In this document: positions 14,247 to 21,220 of the stretch, in pieces | How positions within the stretch are numbered: the stretch's first letter is position 1 | How the letters are laid out: every line of letters starts with the position of its first letter | NCBI GenBank assembly: GCA_900753095.1 | Contig: CAADXT010000093.1 | Coordinates: forward strand, 1 to 21,929 | DNA length: 21,929 bases | Origin: Eggerthellaceae bacterium | GTDB lineage: Bacteria; Actinomycetota; Coriobacteriia; Coriobacteriales; Eggerthellaceae | Direction: 5' to 3' | Notes under the pieces: generated by a model | Database searches by the model: none | The model's input: only the letters and a program-made list of their open reading frames with translations | Told to the model about the DNA's origin: nothing | Position numbers and translations under genes: made by a program

Positions 14247-14852
14247 ATGGATACTGAAATTAAAATACGCATGGCAACGAAGGAAGACGCTCCCGCGTTG
14301 CTGGACATCTACACCCCCTACGTTCTTGAAACGGCGGTAACCTTTGAAATCGAGCCGCCCACGTTGGAGGAATTCACTGCGCGCGTTGAGCGCATCCTTG
14401 AGCGTTACCCGTACATCGTTGCTGAAAAGGATGGCGCTATCTTGGGCTACGCCTATGCCCAGGCGTTCCGCCCGCGTGCGGCATACTCTCATGCTGCCGA
14501 AACCTCCATCTATGTGCGCAAAGACCTGCGTAGCCGCGGTTTGGGCCGCCGCATGTATGAAGCGTTGGCAAAGCTCTTGCTGCTGCAGAACGTCTTCAAC
14601 ATGGAAGCATGCATCGCCCATTGCGAGCCCGCCGACGAATACGTGCCTGCAACAAGCCGCTTGTTCCACACGCGCTTGGGCTTCAAGCATGCGGGTAGCT
14701 TCAACAAGTGCGCGCTGAAGTTTGGCCGTTGGTACGACATGATTTGGATGGAGCGCATCCTGGCAACGCGCACGCCGCAGGAAACCAGCCCGTTCCGTCC
14801 CCTGCCCGACGTCGACCAGCCTTATATCGACGCTGTTCTGAACAACGCATAG
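14247..14852 (+). CDS. GNAT family N-acetyltransferase, PAT/Bar-like
   Basis: This is a 201-residue acetyltransferase. The N-terminus IRMATKEDAPALLDIYTPYVLETAVTFE is typical of the phosphinothricin-acetyltransferase-like subgroup. The acetyl-CoA loop is the segment VRKDLRSRGLGRRMYEAL (about 91-108), and the HTRLGFKHAGSFNKCALKFGRWYDMIWME end is also a subgroup mark. It would acetylate a small amine with acetyl-CoA in the cytosol; the substrate is unknown. The last 25 residues extend past the usual end. The ATG at 14247 fits the family, but no good ribosome site precedes it; a TAGAAT box only 8 nt before the ATG hints at a leaderless message. A strong terminator follows at 14901. Confidence 0.88.
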   Translation: MDTEIKIRMATKEDAPALLDIYTPYVLETAVTFEIEPPTLEEFTARVERILERYPYIVAEKDGAILGYAYAQAFRPRAAYSHAAETSIYVRKDLRSRGLGRRMYEALAKLLLLQNVFNMEACIAHCEPADEYVPATSRLFHTRLGFKHAGSFNKCALKFGRWYDMIWMERILATRTPQETSPFRPLPDVDQPYIDAVLNNA

Positions 14853-14895
14853 CCAAACGGCTGCCAGTCGAACAACGCACAACCGAATAGCTCGA
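14840..14895. repeat. 30-nt-period imperfect duplication at the GNAT 3' end
   Basis: GAACAACGCAtAgCC at 14840 recurs as GAACAACGCAcAaCC at 14870. The first copy includes the stop codon, so the end of the gene looks locally duplicated. Confidence 0.45.
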
Positions 14896-14900
14896 AATGC

Positions 14901-14935
14901 ATGCGCGGTGGCTTTTGCCATCGCGCATTTTTTTT
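14901..14935 (+). terminator. Strong intrinsic terminator of the GNAT gene
   Basis: A 12-bp stem with one G-T pair (14901-14912 with 14917-14928), a TTTT loop and a run of Ts to 14935. It starts 48 nt after the stop. Confidence 0.85.
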
Positions 14936-15102
14936 GCGAACGAGGCGATGTCGCAATAGTCTCCTCCGCTCGCGGTGAATGAAACGACAACCCGGCAAAT
15001 GGGGCCCTATGCGCCAGATGAAACGGTGCGGCAGTGAGCAAGACGATTCTACGTGGGGCTTCAATTGTGAAAAGAGTCTTATGGCTTCAGGCCTGGCAGA
15101 AC
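14936..15102. other. Gene-free stretch before palindrome copy 2
   Basis: No gene, repeat or clear signal could be supported here. Confidence 0.3.
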
Positions 15103-15341
15103 TAACGCACATTGTGCGCCAATCTTGCCAATTAACAGGAAAACCCGCGTTATCTGGCAAGAATCGCTCGAAATGCACGCTCGTTTCGTTGGAAATGGCG
15201 AGCTTGAGCCCATATGGGCGTTGTTCGGTCCTTTATCAGGCGTTTGAGCGCACATTTCGCAAGGAACCTGCCAGATAACGCGAGGTTTTCCAATCAAGCC
15301 CGCCAAAACGCACATATGGGTCTGGTCTTGTCCTCGCGTTA
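15103..15341. repeat. Nested palindromic repeat, copy 2
   Basis: The main arms are 15138-15181 and 15247-15291. They share GGAAAACC, GCGTTATCTGGCA and CGAAATG-CGCT, with a variable middle. Flanking half-sites lie on each side (near 15106-15130, reverse; near 15300-15322, decayed). The ten bases CCTCGCGTTA at 15332-15341 pair with 15276-15285. A 12-bp palindrome, GCCCATATGGGC, sits in the centre at 15208-15219. The half-sites match those at 615-795, so both belong to one family. Confidence 0.75.
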
Positions 15342-15486
15342 GCGGTGAGGCGGTCCTTGTTTCGGCGACTCGCTACCGCCGTTTCGGGATTCTCTTCCGC
15401 TCATGGCGGGGAAAGGCCCACTCGGGCGTGAAAAAGCATGCGAAATCGGTGCGCTTGCCGGACGGCGGCGATTTAGCACTTTAGTG
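15342..15486. other. Gene-free stretch upstream of the ABC importer promoter
   Basis: No gene was seen. A small inverted repeat, AGCAC (15475-15479) and GTGCT (15486-15490), overlaps the start of the promoter that follows. Confidence 0.35.
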
Positions 15487-15495
15487 TGCTATACT
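15487..15495 (+). promoter_or_regulatory. Extended -10 promoter of the amino acid importer operon
   Basis: TGCTATACT is an extended -10 box (TG, one base, TATACT) 49 nt before the binding-protein start, with no clear -35. Two inverted repeats with 6-nt centres lie here: AGCAC/GTGCT (15475-15490, overlapping the -10) and CTTTA/TAAAG (15504-15519, just downstream). These are candidate operator sites. Confidence 0.5.
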
Positions 15496-15543
15496 GCGGT
15501 CTGCTTTAGTTAAGTAAAGTCTTACCGCCGAAACGAGGTAATA

Positions 15544-16362
15544 ATGAAGAAGAAGTTCCTGTCCGTGCTGGCCGTGGCATGCGTTGCCTGCCTCTCCGCC
15601 GCTTTGCTTACCGGTTGCTCTCAGCAGCAGTCCAGCTCGAACGATGGCAACCCCGCCGACAACAAGCTCATCGTGGGCTTCGACAACAGCTATCCGCCCT
15701 ATGGCTTCATGGATGAAAACAACAACCCCACGGGCTTCGACCTTGACCTTGCTCAGGAAGTTGCCAACCGCAACGGTTGGGACATCCAGCTTGAGCCTAT
15801 CGACTGGGATTCCAAGGACGCGCTGCTGAACCAGGGCACCATCAACTGCATCTGGAACGGCTTCACCATGGAAGGCCGCGAAGACAACTACACCTTCTCG
15901 GAGCCCTACATGCTCAACGAGCAGGTAGTGGTGGTGAAGAAGGGCTCGGGCATCAGCTCCCTTTCCGATCTTGCCGGTAAAACGGTGGTAACCCAGGCCG
16001 ACTCCGCAGCACTCGACGTTCTTCAGGGCGACCAGAAGGAGCTGGCCGACACCTTCAAGAGCCTGCAGACCCTGCCCGATTACAACAATGCATTCATGCA
16101 GCTTGAGTCCGGCATGGTAGACGCCGTTGCCTGCGACCTTTCCATCGCGCAGTACCAGATCTCTGCCAAGCCCGACGCTTATCAGCAGCTTGATCCGCTG
16201 AGCAGCGAGCATTATGCCGTTGGCTTCAAGAAGGGCGACGACGCTCTGGCTGCCAAGGTTTCCAGCACGCTGAAGGACATGTACAACGACGGTACGGTTG
16301 AAAAGCTCATCGAGAAGTATGCAAGCTACGGCATGAGCGCTGAGAACTGGGTGCTTAAGTAA
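15544..16362 (+). CDS. Polar amino acid ABC transporter substrate-binding lipoprotein
   Basis: This is a 272-residue family 3 solute-binding protein. It starts with MKKKFLSVLAVACVACLSAALLTGC, a lipoprotein signal with lipobox LTGC and Cys 25, followed by a Ser/Gln-rich linker. The mature start LIVGFDNSYPPYGFMDENN and the GFDLDLAQEVANRNG, FTMEGREDNYTFSEPY and VTQADSAALDVL segments are standard for cystine- and polar-amino-acid-type binding proteins. An ACGAGGTA site lies just before the ATG. The permease and ATPase follow, with an internal terminator hairpin after this gene, so it is likely made in excess over them, as is common for binding proteins. The exact amino acid is unknown. Confidence 0.93.
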   Translation: MKKKFLSVLAVACVACLSAALLTGCSQQQSSSNDGNPADNKLIVGFDNSYPPYGFMDENNNPTGFDLDLAQEVANRNGWDIQLEPIDWDSKDALLNQGTINCIWNGFTMEGREDNYTFSEPYMLNEQVVVVKKGSGISSLSDLAGKTVVTQADSAALDVLQGDQKELADTFKSLQTLPDYNNAFMQLESGMVDAVACDLSIAQYQISAKPDAYQQLDPLSSEHYAVGFKKGDDALAAKVSSTLKDMYNDGTVEKLIEKYASYGMSAENWVLK

Positions 16363-16440
16363 GAAGACTTGAGGCAGCTACGCTCCGTGCAGGCTTGAAG
16401 CTTACAGGCGGAAGCTGCGCGGGCAAGGCCCACGATATAT

Positions 16441-16468
16441 GGGCGGAAGGTTTCCCCTTCCGCCCTTT
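16441..16468 (+). terminator. Intra-operon hairpin after the binding-protein gene
   Basis: A 10-bp stem (16441-16450 with 16456-16465) is followed by TTTATT. The position between binding protein and permease suggests partial termination that lowers permease and ATPase expression. Confidence 0.65.
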
Positions 16469-16514
16469 ATTGCGTTCTGCGGCGCTAAAGCCGAGCGCGT
16501 AAAGGAGGAAGATT

Positions 16515-17168
16515 ATGGAACTTGACGTGATGATTAGCGCCTTGGTGGATGGCTTGGGGCTTTCCGCCTGGATTTTTGTGGTTACGCTTATCGGTTCGTT
16601 GCCGCTGGGCATCGTGGTTGCTCTGTGCCGCATGAGCTCGTTTAGGCCGCTTTCGCTGCTTGCCCAGTTCTACATTTCCATTCTGCGCGGCACGCCTTTG
16701 ATGCTGCAGCTGATGGCCTTCATGTTCGGCCCGTATTACCTGCTGGGAATGAACTTGGGCCCCGATTGGAAGTTCGGCGCCTGTGCCGTCGGCTTCATCC
16801 TGAACTACTCGGCGTACTTCGCGGAGATCTACCGTTCGGGCATCCAGTCCATCCCGAAGGGTCAGTACGAGGCAGCGCTGGTACTGGGCTACTCGCGCGC
16901 GCAGACCTTCTTCAAAATCGTGTTGCCACAGGTTATCAAGCGCATTTTGCCGGCAATGGGCAACGAGATCATCACGCTGGTGAAAGACACCTCGCTCGCC
17001 TTCGTTTTGGGCATGGCCGAAATGTTCTCGGTTGCCAAGGCGCTTGCCGCAAGCAACGTTTCGATGGTTCCCTACGCCATCGCCGCACTCATCTACTGGG
17101 TGTTCTGCCTACTTATCGAGTTCATTCTGGGCCGCGTGGAAAAGAAGCTGGCCTACTACCACGACTAG
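16515..17168 (+). CDS. Polar amino acid ABC transporter permease
   Basis: This is a 217-residue inner-membrane permease of the HisM/GlnP type, normal length. It has about five hydrophobic segments, the RGTPLMLQL motif (58-66) early in the domain and the EAA loop, YEAALVLGYSRAQTFFKIVLPQ (118-139), which contacts the ATPase. An ideal AAAGGAGGA site precedes the ATG. It probably forms a homodimer, as only one permease gene is present. The ATPase gene starts 39 nt after the stop. Confidence 0.95.
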   Translation: MELDVMISALVDGLGLSAWIFVVTLIGSLPLGIVVALCRMSSFRPLSLLAQFYISILRGTPLMLQLMAFMFGPYYLLGMNLGPDWKFGACAVGFILNYSAYFAEIYRSGIQSIPKGQYEAALVLGYSRAQTFFKIVLPQVIKRILPAMGNEIITLVKDTSLAFVLGMAEMFSVAKALAASNVSMVPYAIAALIYWVFCLLIEFILGRVEKKLAYYHD

Positions 17169-17207
17169 TGCGTTGGTTTGAAGAGTTTGGGAAAAGGGGT
17201 TTCCGCT

Positions 17208-17990
17208 ATGGGAAATATGCCGGTTGTGGACCTGAGCCATGCGCGCAAGGCGTTTGGCGAAAATGAGGTCTTGAAGGATATCTCGCTTACCGTGAACAAG
17301 GGCGATGTGCTTTCCATCATCGGGCCTTCGGGCGGTGGCAAGTCGACGCTTCTGCGTTGCATGACGCTGCTTGAAACGCTCGATGCGGGTTCGCTTTCGT
17401 TCGGCGACTTGAAGGTTGCCGAATCCGATTCGGCGGGAAAGGCCGTGTACGGCGGCAAGGAAGTGCTTGCGCAGGCAAAGAAGCGCTACGGGCTGGTGTT
17501 CCAGAACTTCAACCTGTTCCCGCACTTCACGGTGTTGCAGAACGTTACCGATGCGCTTATCAGTGTGCAGAAGCGCCCGAAGGAAGAAGCGCTTGCCCGT
17601 GGTCGCGAGCTGCTTGCCAAGATGGGTCTGGCCGATAAGGAGAGCATGGTGCCCTGCGAGCTTTCCGGCGGCCAGCAGCAGCGCGTTGCCATCGCACGCG
17701 CTTTGGCGCTCGATCCGGACGTGCTGTTCTTCGACGAGCCCACCTCCGCGCTCGACCCTGAGCTAACACGCGAGGTGCTGCGCGTTATCCGCGAGCTGGC
17801 CGATGAGCATATGACCATGGTTATCGTGACGCATGAAATGGCCTTCGCACGTGATGTGGCCGACCGTGTTGCCTTCATGGACGGCGGCGTTATCGTCGAG
17901 GAAGGTCCTGCTCAGCAGGTAATCAACAACCCGCAGCATAGTCGTACCAAGGCGTTCCTTTCCCGCTTCCAGGAAGGCGCCGCCGACTAG
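17208..17990 (+). CDS. Polar amino acid ABC transporter ATP-binding protein
   Basis: This is a 260-residue ATPase of the GlnQ/HisP group. All working motifs are intact: Walker A GPSGGGKST (39-47), Q-loop Gln 99, signature LSGGQ (152-156), Walker B DVLFFDEP (171-178) and switch His 209. It powers import through the permease encoded just upstream. The region between about 68 and 92, before the Q-loop, is a little longer than in GlnQ. The ATG at 17208 is chosen because AAAAGGGG ends 8 nt upstream; an ATG at 17217 is possible. A terminator hairpin follows at 18033. Confidence 0.95.
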   Translation: MGNMPVVDLSHARKAFGENEVLKDISLTVNKGDVLSIIGPSGGGKSTLLRCMTLLETLDAGSLSFGDLKVAESDSAGKAVYGGKEVLAQAKKRYGLVFQNFNLFPHFTVLQNVTDALISVQKRPKEEALARGRELLAKMGLADKESMVPCELSGGQQQRVAIARALALDPDVLFFDEPTSALDPELTREVLRVIRELADEHMTMVIVTHEMAFARDVADRVAFMDGGVIVEEGPAQQVINNPQHSRTKAFLSRFQEGAAD

Positions 17991-18032
17991 TCGGGGATGG
18001 GGGGTTGCTTCCCCCTAGGATTTGAAGAAGGG

Positions 18033-18065
18033 GCGCCTGCTGCCGATATGGCGGTGGGCGCTTTT
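18033..18065 (+). terminator. Intrinsic terminator of the importer operon
   Basis: A 12-bp stem with three G-T pairs (18033-18044 with 18050-18061, 5-nt loop) is followed by TTTT, 43 nt after the ATPase stop. A second small G5/C5 hairpin lies just upstream. Confidence 0.6.
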
Positions 18066-18111
18066 GCGTTATGAAGTGTTGCTTGAAGTGCTTGGGCAAG
18101 GAGGACACGAC

Positions 18112-18624
18112 ATGATTGTCTCAATCGATGGGCATACGCCCGATGTCTCGAAGGCCGCGTTCGTGGCGGAAAACGCAACGGTGTGCGGAAACGTTGTTGC
18201 AGGGGAAGACTCTTCCATCTGGTTCGGCGCGGTTCTGCGGGCCGAAGGCGAGCCGTTGCGCATTGGGGCGCGCACCAACATACAGGACAACGTTACGGTG
18301 CATATCGACAACGGTTTTCCGGTAACCATCGGCAACGAGGTAACCGTGGGGCACAATGCCGTGGTGCATGGCTGCACGGTGGAAGACGGCGTGCTGGTTG
18401 GCATGGGCTCCACTATCCTGAACGGCGCGGTTATCGGGGAAGGGTCGGTGGTCGCTGCCGGTGCGTTGGTCTTGGAAGGAGCTGTGGTGCCTCCGCGCTC
18501 GCTCGTTGCGGGAGTGCCTGCAAAGGTGAAGAAAACTTTCACCGAGGAAGAGGTTGCCGACCGCATCGCCTACTACACACCTTTGTACGTGAGCGAGGCC
18601 AAGCACTATGCCGCTGCGCGCTGA
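18112..18624 (+). CDS. Gamma carbonic anhydrase-like hexapeptide-repeat protein
   Basis: This is a 170-residue left-handed beta-helix protein of the YrdA/PaaY/gamma-carbonic-anhydrase-like group, usual length. Hexapeptide repeats run from about residue 15 to 130. The three metal-binding histidines of the family are visible as His 64 (TVHID), His 81 and His 86 (VGHNAVVHG), so a trimer with zinc or iron at the interfaces is expected. Members are either carbonic anhydrases or have unknown substrates, and the sequence alone does not decide. A GGAGG site lies 7 nt before the ATG. Transcription appears separate from the importer because a terminator lies upstream. It converges with hpf. Confidence 0.9.
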   Translation: MIVSIDGHTPDVSKAAFVAENATVCGNVVAGEDSSIWFGAVLRAEGEPLRIGARTNIQDNVTVHIDNGFPVTIGNEVTVGHNAVVHGCTVEDGVLVGMGSTILNGAVIGEGSVVAAGALVLEGAVVPPRSLVAGVPAKVKKTFTEEEVADRIAYYTPLYVSEAKHYAAAR

Positions 18625-18663
18625 TTATTTGGAATGATCGGCGCCCCTTCCGTGGGCAACAAA

Positions 18664-18689
18664 GAAGGGCCCGCATAAGCGGGCCCTTC
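18664..18689. terminator. Bidirectional terminator between the carbonic-anhydrase-like gene and hpf
   Basis: A perfect 11-bp stem (18664-18674 with 18679-18689, 4-nt loop). On the minus strand it runs into TTTGTTG, so it mainly serves hpf, 20 nt past its stop; the plus-strand gene ends 39 nt before it. Confidence 0.75.
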
Positions 18690-18708
18690 GCAATAGATAA
18701 GGTTTTGC

Positions 18709-19269
18709 TTATTCCTCGGTTGCCTTCAGCAAGCCGTAGCCACCATGCTCGCGGCGATACAGGATGTTCACTGCGTTGGTGTCGCGGTCGATATAGGCGA
18801 AGAAGTCGTGGCCCAGAAGGTCGATCTGGATCAATGCTTCTTCCTCGGTGAGAGGCTCAAGCACCAGTTCCTTTACGCGTACTACCTCGTCGTCGGCGGA
18901 AAGCTCCTTCATCAGACCATCGATATCGAGCTCGGCGCCCGTCTTTGCGGGAGCGCTGGCGATCTTCTTGTCGATAACGCGGGTCTTGAACTTGCGCAGC
19001 TGGCGAAGGACCTTAGCGGCCGCAACGTCGATTGCGGCGTACATGCTTTCCTCGCACTCTTCTACGCGGATAACATGGCCGCGTGCGCGCATGGTTACCT
19101 CGCACTTGGCGGGGGTGGGGTTGGCCGGGTTCTTCTCAACCTGCAGGACAACCTCGGCGGTAAGGGGGTCGATGTCCATGACCTTCATGGAGTTGCCGAT
19201 TTTTTCCTCGGCATAGGAGCGGATTGCATCCGTGATGGGCATCTTGCGGCCGGTGATGGTGATTTCCAT
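18709..19269 (-). CDS. hpf: Ribosome hibernation promoting factor, long form
   Basis: This is a 186-residue long-form HPF. Residues 1-105 are the S30AE/RaiA-like domain that binds the small-subunit decoding area (MEITITGRKMPITDAIRSYAEEKI start). A polar linker follows, and the C-terminal dimerisation domain covers about 125-183 (EEEALIQIDLLGHDFFAYIDRDTNAVNILYRREHGGYGLL). Long HPF joins two 70S ribosomes into inactive 100S particles in stationary phase. A GAGAGG site 7 nt upstream on the minus strand fixes the start at 19269; a longer frame back to 19431 lacks family resemblance. Confidence 0.95.
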   Translation of the reverse strand: MEITITGRKMPITDAIRSYAEEKIGNSMKVMDIDPLTAEVVLQVEKNPANPTPAKCEVTMRARGHVIRVEECEESMYAAIDVAAAKVLRQLRKFKTRVIDKKIASAPAKTGAELDIDGLMKELSADDEVVRVKELVLEPLTEEEALIQIDLLGHDFFAYIDRDTNAVNILYRREHGGYGLLKATEE

Positions 19270-19587
19270 GATTTCACCTCTCAAACTGAAACGAACTTCG
19301 CGGTTTTTCGAGGGGCCCCTCATGAAACTGGAACGTCTGAAACGACGAATCGTACCGTTTGGGAAGCGTGTTCGATGCGCCCCAACGGCACCTTCTATGA
19401 TGGGAAGCGGTTTCGTATTTCCCCTCGTCAACCGTCTTCGGTTATTAGTCTAGCGCACTTCCCTTCGATTTCATCAATAAAAATGAACTTGTTCTAAAAC
19501 GTTGTATAAACGTTGAGATTGCTAAGACATTTTGAATGATTTGCTCTGTTATCGTGGAACGCTAGAAGGCAAGGCAAGGAACGCATT
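19270..19587. other. Divergent region between hpf and nhaA
   Basis: The hpf side is GC-rich without a clear promoter. The nhaA side is AT-rich and includes a duplicated AAACGTTG (19497-19504 and 19508-19515, 11-bp period) overlapping a TATAAA. No promoter pair with good spacing could be settled and no gene was seen. Confidence 0.35.
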
Positions 19588-21063
19588 ATGGCCCACAAAC
19601 CGCATAAGGAAACTGGCATTTTCATCAACGAGGTATCGTCGCATCAGCGCCGCTACCATAAAGTGCTCGAGCTAACCCATTCAACCACCAAGGCGGCCGG
19701 CGTGATGCTTTTGGCCGCCATCGTGGCGCTGGTGGCGGCAAACACTGCCGCGCATGGGGCGTTCACGGAGTTCTGGCATACCGAAGTGGTGCTTGGCTTC
19801 GGTGAAAACCATGCGGAAATGTCGCTTGCGCACTTCATCAACGACGTGCTTATGGCGGTGTTCTTCCTGTTGGTCGGCCTGGAGATAAAGTACGAGATGA
19901 CGGTGGGCGAGCTTACCGACATCCGCCAGGCCATCCTGCCCGTTGCCGCAGCCATCGGCGGCGTGCTTATGCCGGTGGGCATCTACCTTTTGTTCAACGC
20001 TGGCAACCCTGAAACGGTTATGGGGTGGGGCGTGCCCACGGCAACCGACATCGCCTTTGCGCTTGGCATCTTGGCGCTGCTGGGGTCGCGCGTGCCGGCA
20101 GGCCTGCGTGTGTTCCTCAGCACCCTTGCCGTTGCCGACGACATCGTGGCTATTCTCGTGATCGCCGTCTTCTACGGGCAGAGTCCGTCGCTTGCCTGGC
20201 TTGCGGCTGCGGCGGTGGTGCTGGCGGTGCTCGTTGTGCTGAACCGAACCCATGTGTACTCGTTGGTGCCGTATTTGCTGGTGGGAGCCGTGCTGTGGTA
20301 CTGCATATTTATGTCGGGCGTGCACTCCACCATTGCTGGCGTTCTTCTGGCCTTCACCATCCCCTCCGGCTCGCATGTGAAGCTGAAGAGCTTCGCCAGC
20401 TGGTCGGGCCAACGCGTGAAGGAGGCCGAAGAGCGCTTCGTCCCCGATGAGCCGGTAATCGGGCAAACCGACTACCTTGCCAGCGTAACGCGTTTGGCCC
20501 GCGTTTCGCGCCAGGTGGTGCCGCCGGCAACGCGCCTGGAGCGCAAGCTCTATCCGTGGGTGTACTTCGCCATCTTGCCGCTGTTTGCGCTCACCAACGC
20601 CGATGTGGCGTTTATGCAGGTGCCTGCCAGCGACATTTTCACCAGCCCCATTTTCCTCGGCGTGTTCTTCGGCTTGGTGGTGGGCAAGCCGGCGGGAATC
20701 ATGCTCATGAGCTTCATCATCGTGAAGACGAAGCTCTCCTCTTTGCCCGAAAACGTGAACTGGGCCCATATGCTGGGTGCGGCGCTTCTTGGCGGCGTGG
20801 GCTTCACCATGTCCATCTTCGTGGCGAACCTGGCCTTCGCCGATGCTGCCTATGTGATGGTTGCAAAGGTTGCCATTCTGGCGGCTTCGCTTGTAGCGGG
20901 CGTGCTGGGCTTCGTGTTCCTGTTTTTCCAGGCGCGAGCAGCCGAGCGCAAGGGTCAGCGCTTCGAGATGGAGCTGCCTTCTGCCAACAACCGACAGTCG
21001 CATGCGGCGCACGAGGCCGCTCGCCGTTCCAAGCGTGAGCATGATCGGGTGCAAGAAAAATAG
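19588..21063 (+). CDS. nhaA: NhaA family Na+/H+ antiporter
   Basis: This 491-residue membrane antiporter expels Na+ (or Li+) in exchange for protons. The ion-binding residues are present: Asp 154 in PTATDIAFALG and the paired Asp 184-Asp 185 in LAVADDIVAI, matching the E. coli DD pair. Other family segments are FFLLVGLEIKYE (92-103) and a late GKPAGIML. It is longer than the roughly 390-residue E. coli protein: a cytosolic loop near residues 265-315 is extended and a highly charged tail of about 40 residues follows the last helix. AAGGA lies about 8 nt upstream of the ATG. It is monocistronic as far as can be seen. Confidence 0.95.
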   Translation: MAHKPHKETGIFINEVSSHQRRYHKVLELTHSTTKAAGVMLLAAIVALVAANTAAHGAFTEFWHTEVVLGFGENHAEMSLAHFINDVLMAVFFLLVGLEIKYEMTVGELTDIRQAILPVAAAIGGVLMPVGIYLLFNAGNPETVMGWGVPTATDIAFALGILALLGSRVPAGLRVFLSTLAVADDIVAILVIAVFYGQSPSLAWLAAAAVVLAVLVVLNRTHVYSLVPYLLVGAVLWYCIFMSGVHSTIAGVLLAFTIPSGSHVKLKSFASWSGQRVKEAEERFVPDEPVIGQTDYLASVTRLARVSRQVVPPATRLERKLYPWVYFAILPLFALTNADVAFMQVPASDIFTSPIFLGVFFGLVVGKPAGIMLMSFIIVKTKLSSLPENVNWAHMLGAALLGGVGFTMSIFVANLAFADAAYVMVAKVAILAASLVAGVLGFVFLFFQARAAERKGQRFEMELPSANNRQSHAAHEAARRSKREHDRVQEK

Positions 21064-21154
21064 CAGTATCTCGTTGAGCTGGCGTTATGAAGCGCGCCTT
21101 CACATATCTTTGCGTTGCACAACATGGGTTTGCTACCATTGTCGAAGCTGAATT

Positions 21155-21188
21155 CTTGCGCTAGGGATACGTCCCAAGTATGCGCAAG
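21155..21188 (+). promoter_or_regulatory. Leader hairpin upstream of the secreted coiled-coil protein
   Basis: CTTGCGC (21155-21161) pairs with GCGCAAG (21182-21188) and encloses a smaller GGGA-TACG-TCCC hairpin (21164-21175). It lies 33 nt before the start codon. It does not match the ydaO or other riboswitch patterns I know. Confidence 0.4.
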
Positions 21189-21220
21189 GTCAACGCGAAA
21201 GCGCTAGGAGGCTCTTTCAT

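Noticed and set aside
21064..21220. Cyclic-di-AMP (ydaO) riboswitch before the cell-wall protein
   Set aside because: Attractive from context, but the conserved ydaO segments are absent and the visible structure is a simple two-step hairpin.
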